Positions 36,569-45,647 are shown, counted from the first letter of the stretch. The stretch: DNA of 64,000 nt from Chitinophagaceae bacterium (GCA_016719015.1 JADKAZ010000001.1:248001-312000); one strand, 5' to 3'. Program-made: numbers and translations. The notes: generated by a model from the sequence alone, not told the origin.

Positions 36569-37654
36569 ATGCGATACTTAATCACATTCATCATTTCTTT
36601 TCTTTCCATCAGCAGCTATGCACAAATGGAAAACTACCTCATCAGGATTGAAAATAAAACGTCCTTTGTATTTACTTGCGAAAGTTTTACCGGTGAAATA
36701 TTCACCCTCACTCAAAAGATGAGCCGGGACATTGCATCCATAATGCCCGGAAATGTTGGTACCTCATTAATCATGGCGGGTTCCAACGGAACAGTAACCT
36801 GGGTTGATAAAAGCAAAGGTGCAGAGGTAGTTTTAAAAATAAATAAAGACGAAACTGGTAAAAGAAAGTTTAGCACTGAATCATCACACCATTTTGCAGC
36901 TTCCGTTAATGTAGCTGAAGGTCTGATAAACGGCAAGGATCTTATACTGCTGGAACTCACCGGCAATTATACTTATATACCAGTACCCGGTATATTATTA
37001 CCTAACTATGGAGATGCATCAACCATTTTAGTTATGCCGGTAAATATATCAGTAACGGGAAGACCAGCAGACACAGCCTGGCAAAATGCTTTTGAGCTTA
37101 TACTAACTGTCCCCAACTATTTTCACCCATCCAGAAATGGAAGAGAGAGGTATAATAACGAGGCGGGGCGATATGCTGGGGTACAATATGTAGATGCTAA
37201 ACTTACCTGGGCAACACAATACCGGGTGGAAGAAGGCGATTCGATTGCAATGATATTCATACAAGCAGAAAAAATTCCGGAAGGTGTACCTGTTACAGTT
37301 TCTCTTATTCCAACATATAATTCTAGTTGGAGTCCCGGCCCTAAATACCCGGTGCCTTCCCGCACTAATGGTAAATACTATAAAGTTTTTACCATAGAAC
37401 AAGAACCCATTTCACCACACACCAGCAGCAGAAGCAAGACACTCGGCTTATTGTATTTTAAATGCCTGGCTATATTCTGGAACGATAAGTTGCTGCCGAT
37501 GGAAATTATTACACAAAAGAATTTTATGGAGAAATTACCCACACGGCCGGGTGTGGAGGAAATAAAGAAGGAATTATTCAGGCCTTCGTTACCAATGCAA
37601 AAACAACAAATTAATAACAAGCCGGTAAAACAACAAGTTATTAAACAGCAATAA
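36569..37654 (+). CDS. Secreted protein of unknown function
   Basis: A 361-residue protein with a signal peptide (residues 1-18, SSYAQ). The mature part appears beta-rich, with repeated strands and Pro/Gly turns (for example NYTYIPVPGILLPNYGD, PVTVSLIPTYNSS). The C-terminal 25 residues are Gln/Lys-rich (MQKQQINNKPVKQQ) and probably disordered. No family is recognised. It is followed, after a 161-base gap, by another unknown secreted protein and then the large hybrid-type kinase on the same strand, but there is no tight operon spacing. Confidence 0.7.
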   Translation: MRYLITFIISFLSISSYAQMENYLIRIENKTSFVFTCESFTGEIFTLTQKMSRDIASIMPGNVGTSLIMAGSNGTVTWVDKSKGAEVVLKINKDETGKRKFSTESSHHFAASVNVAEGLINGKDLILLELTGNYTYIPVPGILLPNYGDASTILVMPVNISVTGRPADTAWQNAFELILTVPNYFHPSRNGRERYNNEAGRYAGVQYVDAKLTWATQYRVEEGDSIAMIFIQAEKIPEGVPVTVSLIPTYNSSWSPGPKYPVPSRTNGKYYKVFTIEQEPISPHTSSRSKTLGLLYFKCLAIFWNDKLLPMEIITQKNFMEKLPTRPGVEEIKKELFRPSLPMQKQQINNKPVKQQVIKQQ

Positions 37655-37815
37655 ACATAAGCCGAAAGTTTTATCCCCCTTCAATCAATAATTTATTAAA
37701 CTAGGTATTTATGAAAATTTTTATTCTACTGATTGCTATTATATGAGTTGCAACAGACTTTTAAAAAATGGTATTAAAATAATCAACAATATTATTAATC
37801 TCTAAATTTTTAATT

Positions 37816-38232
37816 TTGAAACAGATTACACTCCTTTTGGCCATTATTCTTTCCTCACTAAAAATAATAGCACAAGACGAAAGAATACTTCGATCAAATA
37901 ACAAACCAAGAGTTGATATTTTAAAAGAAATAACCAGCGATAGTGCCAAAAGTTTGTCGGGTAGTCGAACACAGCTGGACTATTCGAATGAAATAATAGA
38001 CAAAAAAATTAATGCCCTTAATCAGAAGATTACAGACTTAAATAATAAAATAGATAATTTAATTGCACTCTTTCAGACTCATAAACATACTTATCATGTA
38101 ATGGCATTTAAAGAGGTGACTACTTTTGGTGATTTGAGAAATCAGATCAACCAAAATTTAAGTGGCAGTGATAAAAAACTGATAGGGTTACAAATTCATG
38201 GAGTTGATGTACAAACATCACCACCAAAATAG
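37816..38232 (+). CDS. Secreted coiled-coil protein of unknown function
   Basis: A 138-residue protein with an N-terminal signal peptide (about 1-19, IIAQ) and a heptad-rich coiled coil (about 52-80, INALNQKITDLNNKIDNLIA). The C-terminal region has no known domain. The start is TTG at 37816 since no ATG precedes the signal peptide in frame and the next upstream codons are not starts. No family recognised. Its stop at 38230 is followed at once by a fragment of a histidine-kinase gene. Confidence 0.65.
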   Translation: MKQITLLLAIILSSLKIIAQDERILRSNNKPRVDILKEITSDSAKSLSGSRTQLDYSNEIIDKKINALNQKITDLNNKIDNLIALFQTHKHTYHVMAFKEVTTFGDLRNQINQNLSGSDKKLIGLQIHGVDVQTSPPK

Positions 38233-38235
38233 TGT

Positions 38236-38290
38236 ATTCAGCCATTTGTAGAAAATGCTGCCACACCGCCACTTTCAGTATATGCTATAA
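38236..38290 (+). pseudogene. Fragment of a LytS-type histidine kinase gene
   Basis: The first 23 bases (38236-38258) are identical to 41238-41260 inside the kinase gene downstream and encode IQPFVENA, the N-box of the HATPase. After that the likeness ends; nothing like the rest of the kinase follows, and the frame runs to a stop about 75 bases later. It is best read as a deletion scar or mis-copied remnant of a paralogous kinase. It lies in the 233-base gap before the intact kinase gene. Confidence 0.6.
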
Positions 38291-38465
38291 CCGGGTGCCT
38301 CATCGCTTATGTTCTCGCAAAATTTTAAAACTAAAACAATCAGCAGGTAGTCATACCAAATCACAACAAGAACTGTTGACTAATTCAAAATAATATGGCA
38401 AACATGCCTTAAATTGACTTAACAAATCGCTAACTAACAGTTACTTCAATTTTGAGGTAGTATAC

Positions 38466-41400
38466 ATGAAATTTAAAAATCCCATATTACTCATATTACT
38501 TGTTCCATTCTCAGCATTTTCGCAATATGGAAGTATGTCATTCAAAAGATTTACAACTGATGACGGACTTGCACATAATGGCATTGTAAGTACTGCTCAA
38601 GATAAATTTGGCCGGTTATGGATTTCCACTCTGGGAGGTATAAATGTCTACAACGGCCACTCATTCACCTTATTCACTTCAGAAAACACAAAAGGAGCCC
38701 TGCCTTCCAATGAGATTATTGCTACCTGTCATACCAGAAAGGGCAATATTTTTTTTGGGACTTCAGGTGGCGGGCTTACAGAATATAATTTTCTTACAAA
38801 TTCATTTACCACCGATACTACTATTAAAGAAGTAGTAACTGCCATTTTGGAAGACCATAATCACATATTATGGGTTGCTACCCAAAATAGTCTTGTTCAT
38901 GCAATCGATCTTCTGACAAAAAGAAAAACTACATTCCGGCTTGAACATAAGGTGAATAAGAAAAGGTTTAGTATTTATAAAATGGCCGAAATCTCAGATT
39001 CCTCTATCTGGCTTGCCACCGATATGGGTGTATTTACCATTACCAATCAAAAAAGGGTGACTTACCGGGAGGAGTTTGACCAATTTAATATCACTAACAC
39101 ATCAACGCTTGTCCGGGATTTAGCAACTGATGGAAAGAAAATCTGGATTGCAACTAAAATTAATGGATTAATTGAATACAACATCAGCACCTCAGGAATA
39201 AAACATTATACTACAGAAACAGAAAGTATTAAACTCAGTTCAAACAATTTAAGAAATATAAAATTTCACGATAATTCATTATGGATCGGCACATGGGATG
39301 CTGGCATAAATGTAGTTAACACAATTACAAATAGTCATAACTATATAAAACATGACCCTTTTAATAACAACAGTCTTTCAACTAACTATATAGGTAATAT
39401 ATATTTTGCCAATGACAGCATTATTTGGGTTAGCACTTTTGACGGAGGACTTCACAAGTTTGACCCAATGCTTAATCAGTTTCACGCAGTAACAAAAACC
39501 TTTCATGCCGATGGAGGGCTTTTATATTCTAATATAAAAAACATACACTACGATTCAAAATCAGAAACACTTTGGCTTGGCAGTTTAAGCGGAGGATTAT
39601 ACGTTAAGAAAAAAAACAGCGAGAGATATACTAACTACCGTTTTACCGACAGCCTGAGTTCTATACCTCACAATACAGTCAAATATATCTTGCCTGGTAA
39701 AAATGGTAATTATTGGATTGCCACATTAGGTGGATTAGGTAATTTAAACATGACAACGGGTAAATGCAAGAACTTCTACTTTAAAAAAGATAATACAGGT
39801 CTTACAACAAACCGGGTTTTTTGTTTAGCAAATGATTACACTGGCCGTCTTTGGATTGGCACACCCTCAGGAATTTCGATTTATGATGAAAAGCAAAACA
39901 GATTTTCAAACTTCTATTCAAACATTGAACATAAAGGTTCATTTATCAGGGGCATTACTATAAATTATCTTATAGAAAAATTGTTTAACGGGAAAAAATA
40001 TATGATAGCTTGTACCTCTGCAGGCATTGAAGTTATCGAAATTGAGACACTGACCTCATCCATTCATTTTTTTCCCGGGGAAAATCTGACTACAAAATCT
40101 GAAATAAAACAGCTATATGCTGCAAATGATACCTGCTGGTGGGTTGCTACCGGCGGAAGCGGGATAATCAAACTAAATCCACGTACAGGAGAACAAATCT
40201 ATTACACGGCAAATGAGGGGCTTGGTGATAATTTCGTTTATGCAGTCGTTCCGGATAAAACTGGAAATCTCTGGATTTCAACCAATAATGGCCTTTCCAG
40301 ATTCAATATTAATGCAGGCACTTTTACCAACTATAAAAAATCGGACGGATTACAAGACAATGAATTCAATCAAAATTCATGGTTTCTTGATTCTTCCAGC
40401 AATACGATCTTTTTTGGAGGGGTATCAGGTTACAATTACTTTGAAGGAAATAATGTGAAGGAAGCAGAAGATACTAAAACCTCGTTAGAGTGGAAATCAT
40501 TTAAGGTATTTGACAATGAGTACTTATGGAGCAAAGGCATCCTTCAGACTAAGGAAGTTACATTACGCCAGGATAAAGAGAATTTTTTCGAGATCATATT
40601 CGCTTTACCCTCCTTTCGGAATCAGCATAATATGACGCTCAAATATCAATTAAAGGGATTTGATAAGAAATGGCATATTAATACAGGGGAATGCAAAGCA
40701 TCATATACAAACGTACCCGCAGGCAAATATGATTTTATCGTTTATCTTTTAATAAATAAAAAACAAATATTGCTGGACAAAGTACGTATTACTATAAAAC
40801 CTTCCTGGTATCAAACGTTATGGTTTAAATCTCTCATCGCACTTTTTTTTCTATTTTTATTTATCACTGTAACTGTAAAAAGGATAAAATATATCAGGCA
40901 GGAAGCTAATTTGAAAAGCAGAGCAATAGAAAATGAAATTGCTGCTCTTAAAGCACAGATGAGCCCTCATTTTATTTTTAATTGCTTGAACAGTATTGAT
41001 GCCTTTATTCATAACAATGATAAATATAATGCTACTTTCTATCTCAATAAATTTGCCCGCCTTTTGAGAAACATCCTGGACAGCAGTAAAGAAAACATAG
41101 TACCTTTTTCAAAAGATATCGAAACGCTGAAGCTATATTTAGAACTGGAGGAGCTACGCCACGAAAACAAATTCAACCACATAATTACTATAGAAGACGG
41201 GTTGCTGACAAATGACTACAAAGTCCCCCCCCTCATTATTCAGCCATTTGTAGAAAATGCAATTTTACATGGCTTAAAAAATAAACCAGGTAATGAAGGT
41301 TTACTCCAAATTAGTATAAAGAGAGTGAATGACACAATTGAATACACTATCACTGATAATGGCATTGGAAGAGAAGCGGCCGGTAAAATTGTACAAAGTA

Positions 41401-41549
41401 AAGAATCTTCTTACGGAATGACTATCAGTTATGATAGAATAAAATTATTCAACAATGAAAAAGAGCCATCTGTAACCATAACTGACTTGCATAACGAAGC
41501 TGGAATGGCAACCGGCACATCAATAACAATATATCTCAAACTACTATAA
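38466..41549 (+). CDS. Propeller-sensor LytS-type histidine kinase
   Basis: A 1027-residue sensor kinase. A signal peptide (about 1-18) is followed by two-component propeller repeats (about 30-670; recurring phrases such as GRLWISTLGGINVYNG, NHILWVATQN and GNYWIATLGGLG). A Y_Y_Y-type domain follows (about 690-770, LKYQLKGFDKKWHIN), then one membrane helix (about 782-802), a coiled linker and a LytS-type kinase domain with His835 in SPHFIFNCLNSI. The ATPase N-box is PPLIIQPFVENAILHG and the G-box TDNGIG. Unlike classic hybrid kinases it has no C-terminal receiver; the LytTR gene that follows at once supplies it. Family members often sense extracellular polysaccharide; the ligand is unknown. 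Confidence 0.94.
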   Translation: MKFKNPILLILLVPFSAFSQYGSMSFKRFTTDDGLAHNGIVSTAQDKFGRLWISTLGGINVYNGHSFTLFTSENTKGALPSNEIIATCHTRKGNIFFGTSGGGLTEYNFLTNSFTTDTTIKEVVTAILEDHNHILWVATQNSLVHAIDLLTKRKTTFRLEHKVNKKRFSIYKMAEISDSSIWLATDMGVFTITNQKRVTYREEFDQFNITNTSTLVRDLATDGKKIWIATKINGLIEYNISTSGIKHYTTETESIKLSSNNLRNIKFHDNSLWIGTWDAGINVVNTITNSHNYIKHDPFNNNSLSTNYIGNIYFANDSIIWVSTFDGGLHKFDPMLNQFHAVTKTFHADGGLLYSNIKNIHYDSKSETLWLGSLSGGLYVKKKNSERYTNYRFTDSLSSIPHNTVKYILPGKNGNYWIATLGGLGNLNMTTGKCKNFYFKKDNTGLTTNRVFCLANDYTGRLWIGTPSGISIYDEKQNRFSNFYSNIEHKGSFIRGITINYLIEKLFNGKKYMIACTSAGIEVIEIETLTSSIHFFPGENLTTKSEIKQLYAANDTCWWVATGGSGIIKLNPRTGEQIYYTANEGLGDNFVYAVVPDKTGNLWISTNNGLSRFNINAGTFTNYKKSDGLQDNEFNQNSWFLDSSSNTIFFGGVSGYNYFEGNNVKEAEDTKTSLEWKSFKVFDNEYLWSKGILQTKEVTLRQDKENFFEIIFALPSFRNQHNMTLKYQLKGFDKKWHINTGECKASYTNVPAGKYDFIVYLLINKKQILLDKVRITIKPSWYQTLWFKSLIALFFLFLFITVTVKRIKYIRQEANLKSRAIENEIAALKAQMSPHFIFNCLNSIDAFIHNNDKYNATFYLNKFARLLRNILDSSKENIVPFSKDIETLKLYLELEELRHENKFNHIITIEDGLLTNDYKVPPLIIQPFVENAILHGLKNKPGNEGLLQISIKRVNDTIEYTITDNGIGREAAGKIVQSKESSYGMTISYDRIKLFNNEKEPSVTITDLHNEAGMATGTSITIYLKLL

Positions 41550-42293
41550 ATGATAACAGCAATAATTGTTGATGATGAGCCTAAAGGGAGGCTGGCCTTA
41601 CGGCAAAAGTTGGAAAACTATTGTAACAATATAACTGTAGTAGCAGAAGCTGCCGATGGTGCAGAGGCACTATCCCTAATAAAAAAGCATAAACCCCAGT
41701 TGATATTTCTTGATATTGAAATGCCCCGGATGAATGGGTTTGAAATGCTGAATGAACTCAAAGAAAAAAACTTTCATATTATTTTTACCACGGCGTATGA
41801 TCAATATGCTATCAAAGCAATAAAATATGCCGCTTTTGATTATTTATTAAAACCGGTGGATATTGAAGAACTCAAATCAGCAATTGAAAGGATAAGCAAT
41901 GGCTTACCCCTTCAAACGAACAAACAAGCAGAACTGCTGCAGCAAAACATACAGCATCCAAAAAAGCAATTAAATAAATTAGCAATCCCCACACTGGAAG
42001 GCCTCCTTTTCTTTGATATCAATGACATTATTCAACTGGAAGCAAACAGTAATTACACGATAATCCATTTCTCCGGGAAGGAAAAAATTACCGCCTCTAA
42101 AACATTAAAAGATTTTGAAGACATTTTACCAACAGACACTTTCTTCCGAACCCACCATTCCCATCTTATTAATCTTAACTACATAAAAAAATATATTAAA
42201 GGCGATGGAGGTCAGATTGAAATGCAAAACGGTAACTATGTTGATGTATCCAGGAGAAAAAAAGAAGAGTTTCTGAAAGCCATTGGCTATTAG
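41550..42293 (+). CDS. LytTR-family response regulator
   Basis: A 247-residue regulator, starting directly after the kinase stop. The receiver (about 3-118) has the acid pocket in VDDE and phospho-acceptor Asp55 in LIFLDIEMPRMNG. The LytTR DNA-binding domain (about 145-245) opens IPTLEGLLFFDINDIIQLEA and ends with the RTHHSHLINLNYIKKYI helix-strand pattern. It likely takes phosphate from the adjacent kinase and controls genes outside the window. The kdsA gene follows after 12 bases, which may mean read-through. Confidence 0.95.
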   Translation: MITAIIVDDEPKGRLALRQKLENYCNNITVVAEAADGAEALSLIKKHKPQLIFLDIEMPRMNGFEMLNELKEKNFHIIFTTAYDQYAIKAIKYAAFDYLLKPVDIEELKSAIERISNGLPLQTNKQAELLQQNIQHPKKQLNKLAIPTLEGLLFFDINDIIQLEANSNYTIIHFSGKEKITASKTLKDFEDILPTDTFFRTHHSHLINLNYIKKYIKGDGGQIEMQNGNYVDVSRRKKEEFLKAIGY

Positions 42294-42305
42294 TATTTTT
42301 ACCGG

Positions 42306-43124
42306 ATGGAAAAATTCCTGCAAGACTTATTTGCCAACCAGCAATACGATGAGAATAATTTCTTTCTGCTGGCAGGCCCCTGTGTGGTAGAAAGTGAAGA
42401 GCTGCTATCAGAAGTGGCTGAAAAGGTGGCTGCCATCTGTAAAAATCTTGGCATCCCTTATATTTTTAAATCCTCGTACCGTAAAGCCAACCGCACCAGC
42501 GGCACTTCCTTTACCGGGTTGGGTGATGATGTAGCTATGAAAATGCTGCAAAACACCGGAAAAAAATATTCCCTGCCTGTTGTTACAGATATTCATTCTC
42601 CTGAAGAAGCCAGGATTGCTGCCGGCTATGTGGATGTATTACAAATACCGGCCTTTCTTTGCCGCCAGACAGACCTGTTAGTTGCCGCAGCTGAAACAGG
42701 AAAAATAGTAAATGTAAAAAAGGGGCAGTTCGTTAGTGGTGAAGCCATGAAATTTGCTGTTGATAAAATTCGTACGGCCGGCAATGAAAAAATAATGCTG
42801 ACCGAAAGAGGAACCACCTTTGGGTACCAGGACCTGGTGGTTGACTACCGCAATATACCGGCTATGCAGGCACACGGTGTACCTGTTATAATGGATGTAA
42901 CACATGCATTACAACAACCCAATCAAACTTCTGGTATAACGGGTGGCAACCCACAGCTTATCTCCACCATTGCAAAAGCAGCCATCGCTGCCGGAGCTGA
43001 TGGATTATTTATTGAAACACATCCCAATCCTGCTGTTGCTAAAAGTGATGGAGCTAATATGTTGCAATTAGATTTGCTGGAAGGGCTGTTGCAGCAATTA
43101 GTGAAGATTAGGAAAGCTATTTAA
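42306..43124 (+). CDS. kdsA: 3-deoxy-8-phosphooctulonate synthase
   Basis: A 272-residue enzyme that condenses phosphoenolpyruvate with arabinose 5-phosphate to give Kdo-8-phosphate for lipopolysaccharide. Family landmarks are present: LLAGPCVVESEE, FKSSYRKANRTSG, VDVLQIPAFLCRQTDLL, and TERGTTFGYQDLVVDYRN near the substrate site. Length is typical. The C-terminus is the usual DGLFIETHPNP region. It follows the LytTR gene by 12 bases on the same strand; the functional link is not obvious. Confidence 0.97.
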   Translation: MEKFLQDLFANQQYDENNFFLLAGPCVVESEELLSEVAEKVAAICKNLGIPYIFKSSYRKANRTSGTSFTGLGDDVAMKMLQNTGKKYSLPVVTDIHSPEEARIAAGYVDVLQIPAFLCRQTDLLVAAAETGKIVNVKKGQFVSGEAMKFAVDKIRTAGNEKIMLTERGTTFGYQDLVVDYRNIPAMQAHGVPVIMDVTHALQQPNQTSGITGGNPQLISTIAKAAIAAGADGLFIETHPNPAVAKSDGANMLQLDLLEGLLQQLVKIRKAI

Positions 43125-43193
43125 AAAAGCTTCCGTTGAGTCACAAATTATTAGCCCTTTAGATAATCTAAATCGTAAATAAAAAGTTGTATT

Positions 43194-43290
43194 GGCGAAA
43201 GTTTATTGGTGAAAACAATTTATACTAAACAATTGAAAATGAAAAGACTGGTGAAAAATACGAAAGTTATAGGGGCTCAAAACTTTCGCC
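43194..43290. repeat. Inverted repeat in front of the cassette-like region
   Basis: GGCGAAAGTTT (43194-43204) and AAACTTTCGCC (43280-43290) are exact 11-base inverted copies; a shorter partner CGAAAGTT lies at 43261. Just beyond is GAGTTATAGGCAACC (43298-43312), the presumed left edge of the RDD gene cassette. It could be part of an att-like site or an unrelated hairpin. Confidence 0.45.
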
Positions 43291-43299
43291 TATTTTTGA

Positions 43300-43312
43300 G
43301 TTATAGGCAACC
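43300..43312 (+). repeat. Cassette left edge, GTTATAGGCAACC
   Basis: This 13-mer is the inverted partner of GGCTGCCTATAAC (43901-43913) after the RDD gene; 12 of 13 positions agree. GTT-first and AAC-last ends flanking one gene are the layout of an integron gene cassette. Confidence 0.5.
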
Positions 43313-43368
43313 TTAAAGCAGCATTCGATCCCTAGATATATTATTTAAAAACGTTTATATTTTATGCT

Positions 43369-43899
43369 TTGAAAACTTCCATCATAATAAAAAGATTAAA
43401 GGCATTTATAATAGACTACTTTATTATTCTGATTTATATAGGACTGTTGCTTGGTGCGACTTTGTCAATTTCTGCAATTTTTCATCTGAAATTAGAAAAT
43501 GTGAACCCTGTTATTGGAGAGTTAATCGCATTTGCTACTTTAACATTACCTGTAATTCTTTATTTCGTGATATCTGAAAATAGTGAGTATGCTGGTACAA
43601 TAGGGAAAAGAAAAATGGGAGTGCAAATTGTGAACAAAACTTTAGTCAAAGCGAGCATTGGGCAATTATTAATAAGAAACTGCATTAAATTTCTCCCTTG
43701 GGAACTTGCCCATTTTTTTATTTATAGGCTCTTCTATTTTAATTCAATTACTGAAACTACCCCTGGATGGGTTTTGACAGGTTTAACAGTTTCACAAGGA
43801 CTTGCAATTATTTATTTGCTCTTTATAATCTTTGCCAAAGATAATCGAAGTGTTTATGAATTATTATCGCAGACAAGAGTTGTTCAAATTGTAGTTTAA
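43369..43899 (+). CDS. RDD-family membrane protein (cassette-borne)
   Basis: A 176-residue protein of the RDD family, with three to four predicted helices. The family signature is seen in LKAFIIDYFIILIYIG near the N-terminus and IGKRKMGVQIVNK, a short cytosolic loop with the conserved Lys/Arg stretch. It probably sits in the inner membrane; some relatives exchange ions, but the role of this one is unknown. The called start is TTG at 43369; adding one T to the TTT run before it would give an ATG-CTT-TTG-AAA start, so the true start may be the ATG at 43365. The gene is AT-rich, unlike its kdsA neighbour, and lies between inverted GTT/AAC edges, which suggests acquisition as a cassette. Confidence 0.75.
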   Translation: MKTSIIIKRLKAFIIDYFIILIYIGLLLGATLSISAIFHLKLENVNPVIGELIAFATLTLPVILYFVISENSEYAGTIGKRKMGVQIVNKTLVKASIGQLLIRNCIKFLPWELAHFFIYRLFYFNSITETTPGWVLTGLTVSQGLAIIYLLFIIFAKDNRSVYELLSQTRVVQIVV

Positions 43900-43900
43900 A

Positions 43901-44030
43901 GGCTGCCTATAACATCGGGTTTGCTGCAAGGCTGGCTGGACATAGGAGCAATGGGCATTTTATCGCTGTTGTGCTTCATCTGGGCTGGACAAACATTGTT
44001 GGGCTTTTGTTTGTTAACTTGTACTTTTAT
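43901..44030 (+). repeat. Left half of a long attC-like site, split by an IS element
   Basis: It begins 2 bases after the RDD stop with GGCTGCCTATAAC, then ATCGGGTTTGCT. With the right half (45516-45612) it can fold: GGGTTTGCTGCAAGGCTGG (43916-43934) pairs with the right-side CCAGCCCTGCAAGCAAGCCC at 17 of 20 positions, and an inner ATTGTTG pairs with CAACAAT at 45551. The AACAT(C/T)GGGTTTGCT motif recurs after the next gene (46218-46232). Confidence 0.55.
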
Positions 44031-44055
44031 TGTCTCGTCCTGAAATAGGTTGACT
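44031..44055 (+). repeat. Left terminal inverted repeat of the IS3 element
   Basis: Starts TGTCTCGTCCTGAAATAGGT and ends TTGACT. It matches the reverse complement of the right end at about 22 of 25 positions and begins with the TG of IS3-family ends. Confidence 0.85.
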
Positions 44056-44071
44056 AAAAAACAACCATTTT

Positions 44072-44446
44072 ATGGACTTAAAAGAACAGATTATTAAAGA
44101 GTACCTGGAGCAAGGCTGCGGGTACCGAAAGCTGCAAGCAAAGTATGGTATCGGTCGCACCACCATCTGCAAATGGGTGCAAATCTATCAGGGTGTTCAT
44201 GGCCTGGATAGAACAACCAAACAACAAAGCCACTATCTTAGAGACATGGATGACCCCAACAAAAAAGGCTCCCCAAAAAAACAAATCACGGCTGATGATT
44301 TGCAGAAAAAAATTGCTGCCCTTGAAAAGCAATTGCAATGGGAAAAACTAAGAGCCGATGCTTTAGACACCCTTATCAATGTGGCCGAAGACAAACTCAA
44401 TATCTCCATCAGAAAAAAGTCTGGAAGCCCACAGTCCGGGAAATAA
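44072..44446 (+). CDS. IS3-family transposase OrfA
   Basis: A 124-residue helix-turn-helix protein (GCGYRKLQAKYGIGRTTICK, residues 17-36) with a leucine-zipper-like coiled coil after it (ADDLQKKIAALEKQLQWEK). This is the DNA-end-binding part of IS3 transposases; the fused OrfAB is usually made by -1 frameshifting into orfB. It is intact here. The ATG at 44072 is typical. Confidence 0.92.
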   Translation: MDLKEQIIKEYLEQGCGYRKLQAKYGIGRTTICKWVQIYQGVHGLDRTTKQQSHYLRDMDDPNKKGSPKKQITADDLQKKIAALEKQLQWEKLRADALDTLINVAEDKLNISIRKKSGSPQSGK

Positions 44447-45347
44447 AAAGGCATATAGTTCTGTTAGTTTACAAACTATCTGCCGGCTGTTGGGCTATAC
44501 GCCACAGGCGTATCATAAACACATGAGTAAAACCATGCGACTGCATTTGCAGGAAGGCCTGGTGCTGCAGCAAATTCAACAAATCAGAAAACACCAACCC
44601 CGTTGTGGTGGTAGAAAACTATTTATTGAACTCCCCCCTTCTTTGATCAGCACAATATTAAAATGGGAAGAGATGCTTTCTTTGATTTACTGCGTCGCAA
44701 CAAACTGTTGGTCCGAAAACTAAAACGCAATGTGTATACCACCATGAGTAAACACCACTTTCGCCGCTATCCCAATCTGGCAAAGGATTTTACGCCGCTT
44801 AAAGCTCATGAACTTTGGGTGGCTGATATTACTTACATCCCCACCAAACACCGCCATGCTTACCTGTTCCTCATTACTGATGCTTACAGCCGAAAGATCG
44901 TGGGCTTCCATCTCAGCGATGATATGAAAGTGAGCAGCGGCATCATGGCGTTAAAAAAAGCACTGGCACAAAAGCCGCCGGATGCCATTGTGATACACCA
45001 TAGCGACAGGGGATACAATATTGCAGCACTGAATATACCAACCTGCTGCAACAACACAATTGCCAGATCAGTATGACACAAAACAGCGACCCTTATGAAA
45101 ATGCTATTGCTGAAAGAGTAAACGGCATACTAAAGACAGAACTCATCAGTAACTATTACAAAGAACCCCTGAGGCTTCCCGGCATATTGCCAGGTGTATT
45201 ACCATTTACAACTATCGCAGAAGGCACAGCAGCCTGAACTGGCAGGTGCCCGAAGATGTACATAAACAGTACGGACTGCAAAAGAAAACATGGAAAAACT
45301 ATTATTATAAACGAACAAAAACAACAGTCACAAATGAAGCAAGCTAA
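44433..45347 (+). pseudogene. IS3-family transposase OrfB (DDE integrase), frameshifted
   Basis: The DDE domain is split over four frames. The start region has VSLQTICRLLGYTPQAYHKH. Then come GRDAFFDLLRRNKLLVRKLK and the catalytic Asp in WVADITYIP and HHSDRG. The third catalytic residue, Glu, is in PYENAIAERVNG, and the C-terminus NYRRRHSSLNWQVPEDVHK follows. Breaks lie near 44634 (CCCCCC), 45011 (GGGG) and 45178-45182 (CCC/GG); each could be repaired by one extra base of the run. The gene ends at 45345-45347. The start is approximate because translation probably follows an orfA frameshift. Confidence 0.85.
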
Positions 45348-45429
45348 ACAGGCCAACGCACAAAATATTTTCTTTAGCTATGGGGGCTACGAAAATATTT
45401 TTGCCCGCACACCACCACCAGTCTTTTTA

Positions 45430-45450
45430 CTCAACCTATTTTAGGATGAA
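45430..45450 (+). repeat. Internal copy of the IS end sequence
   Basis: The 19 bases TCAACCTATTTTAGGATGA match the right terminal repeat at 17 of 19 positions but lie about 60 bases inside it. It may be an older IS end or an accessory transposase site. Confidence 0.5.
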
Positions 45451-45490
45451 TTATCTTAGTAAACCAATAGCAGGATTATTTAACTAAACC

Positions 45491-45515
45491 AGTCAACTTA
45501 TTTTAGGACGAGACA
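45491..45515 (+). repeat. Right terminal inverted repeat of the IS3 element
   Basis: Reads AGTCAACTTATTTTAGGACG then AGACA. Its reverse complement begins TGTCTCGTCCT, as on the left end. The TAT that follows equals the TAT before the left end. Confidence 0.85.
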
Positions 45516-45612
45516 TATCTTTAATCAGCACCGGTTCCGGGCGGACACAGCAACAATTCCAGCCCTGCAAGCAAGCCCTGCAAGCAAGCCCTGCCCGTTA
45601 GCGGTCAGGCTA
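45516..45612 (+). repeat. Right half of the split attC-like site and 13-base tandem repeat
   Basis: Contains 2.6 tandem copies of AGCCCTGCAAGCA (45561-45594) and closes with CCCGTTAGCGGTCAGGCT. The CCAGCCCTGC stretch pairs with the left half. GTTAGCGGTCAGGCT (45597-45611) is the left edge of the next gene's cassette. Confidence 0.55.
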
Positions 45613-45647
45613 CGACAGACTCTGCAAACATTTAACACTGGACAAAA

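Larger units (their letters stand above)
44031..45515 (+). mobile_element. IS3-family insertion sequence, 1485 bp, degenerate orfB
   Basis: Ends are 25-base imperfect inverted repeats (44031-44055 and 45491-45515), both starting TGTCTCGTCCT with a terminal TG/CA. The 3 bases outside each end are TAT on both sides, a 3-bp target duplication. Inside are orfA (helix-turn-helix) and orfB (DDE integrase) in the usual IS3 order. OrfB is broken by three frame shifts, so the copy is probably inactive unless these are sequence errors. It landed in the loop of the attC-like site. Confidence 0.9.

Noticed and set aside
43315..43345. TTCGATCC, like a tRNA T-loop
   Set aside because: No matching acceptor, D or anticodon arms can be drawn around it.
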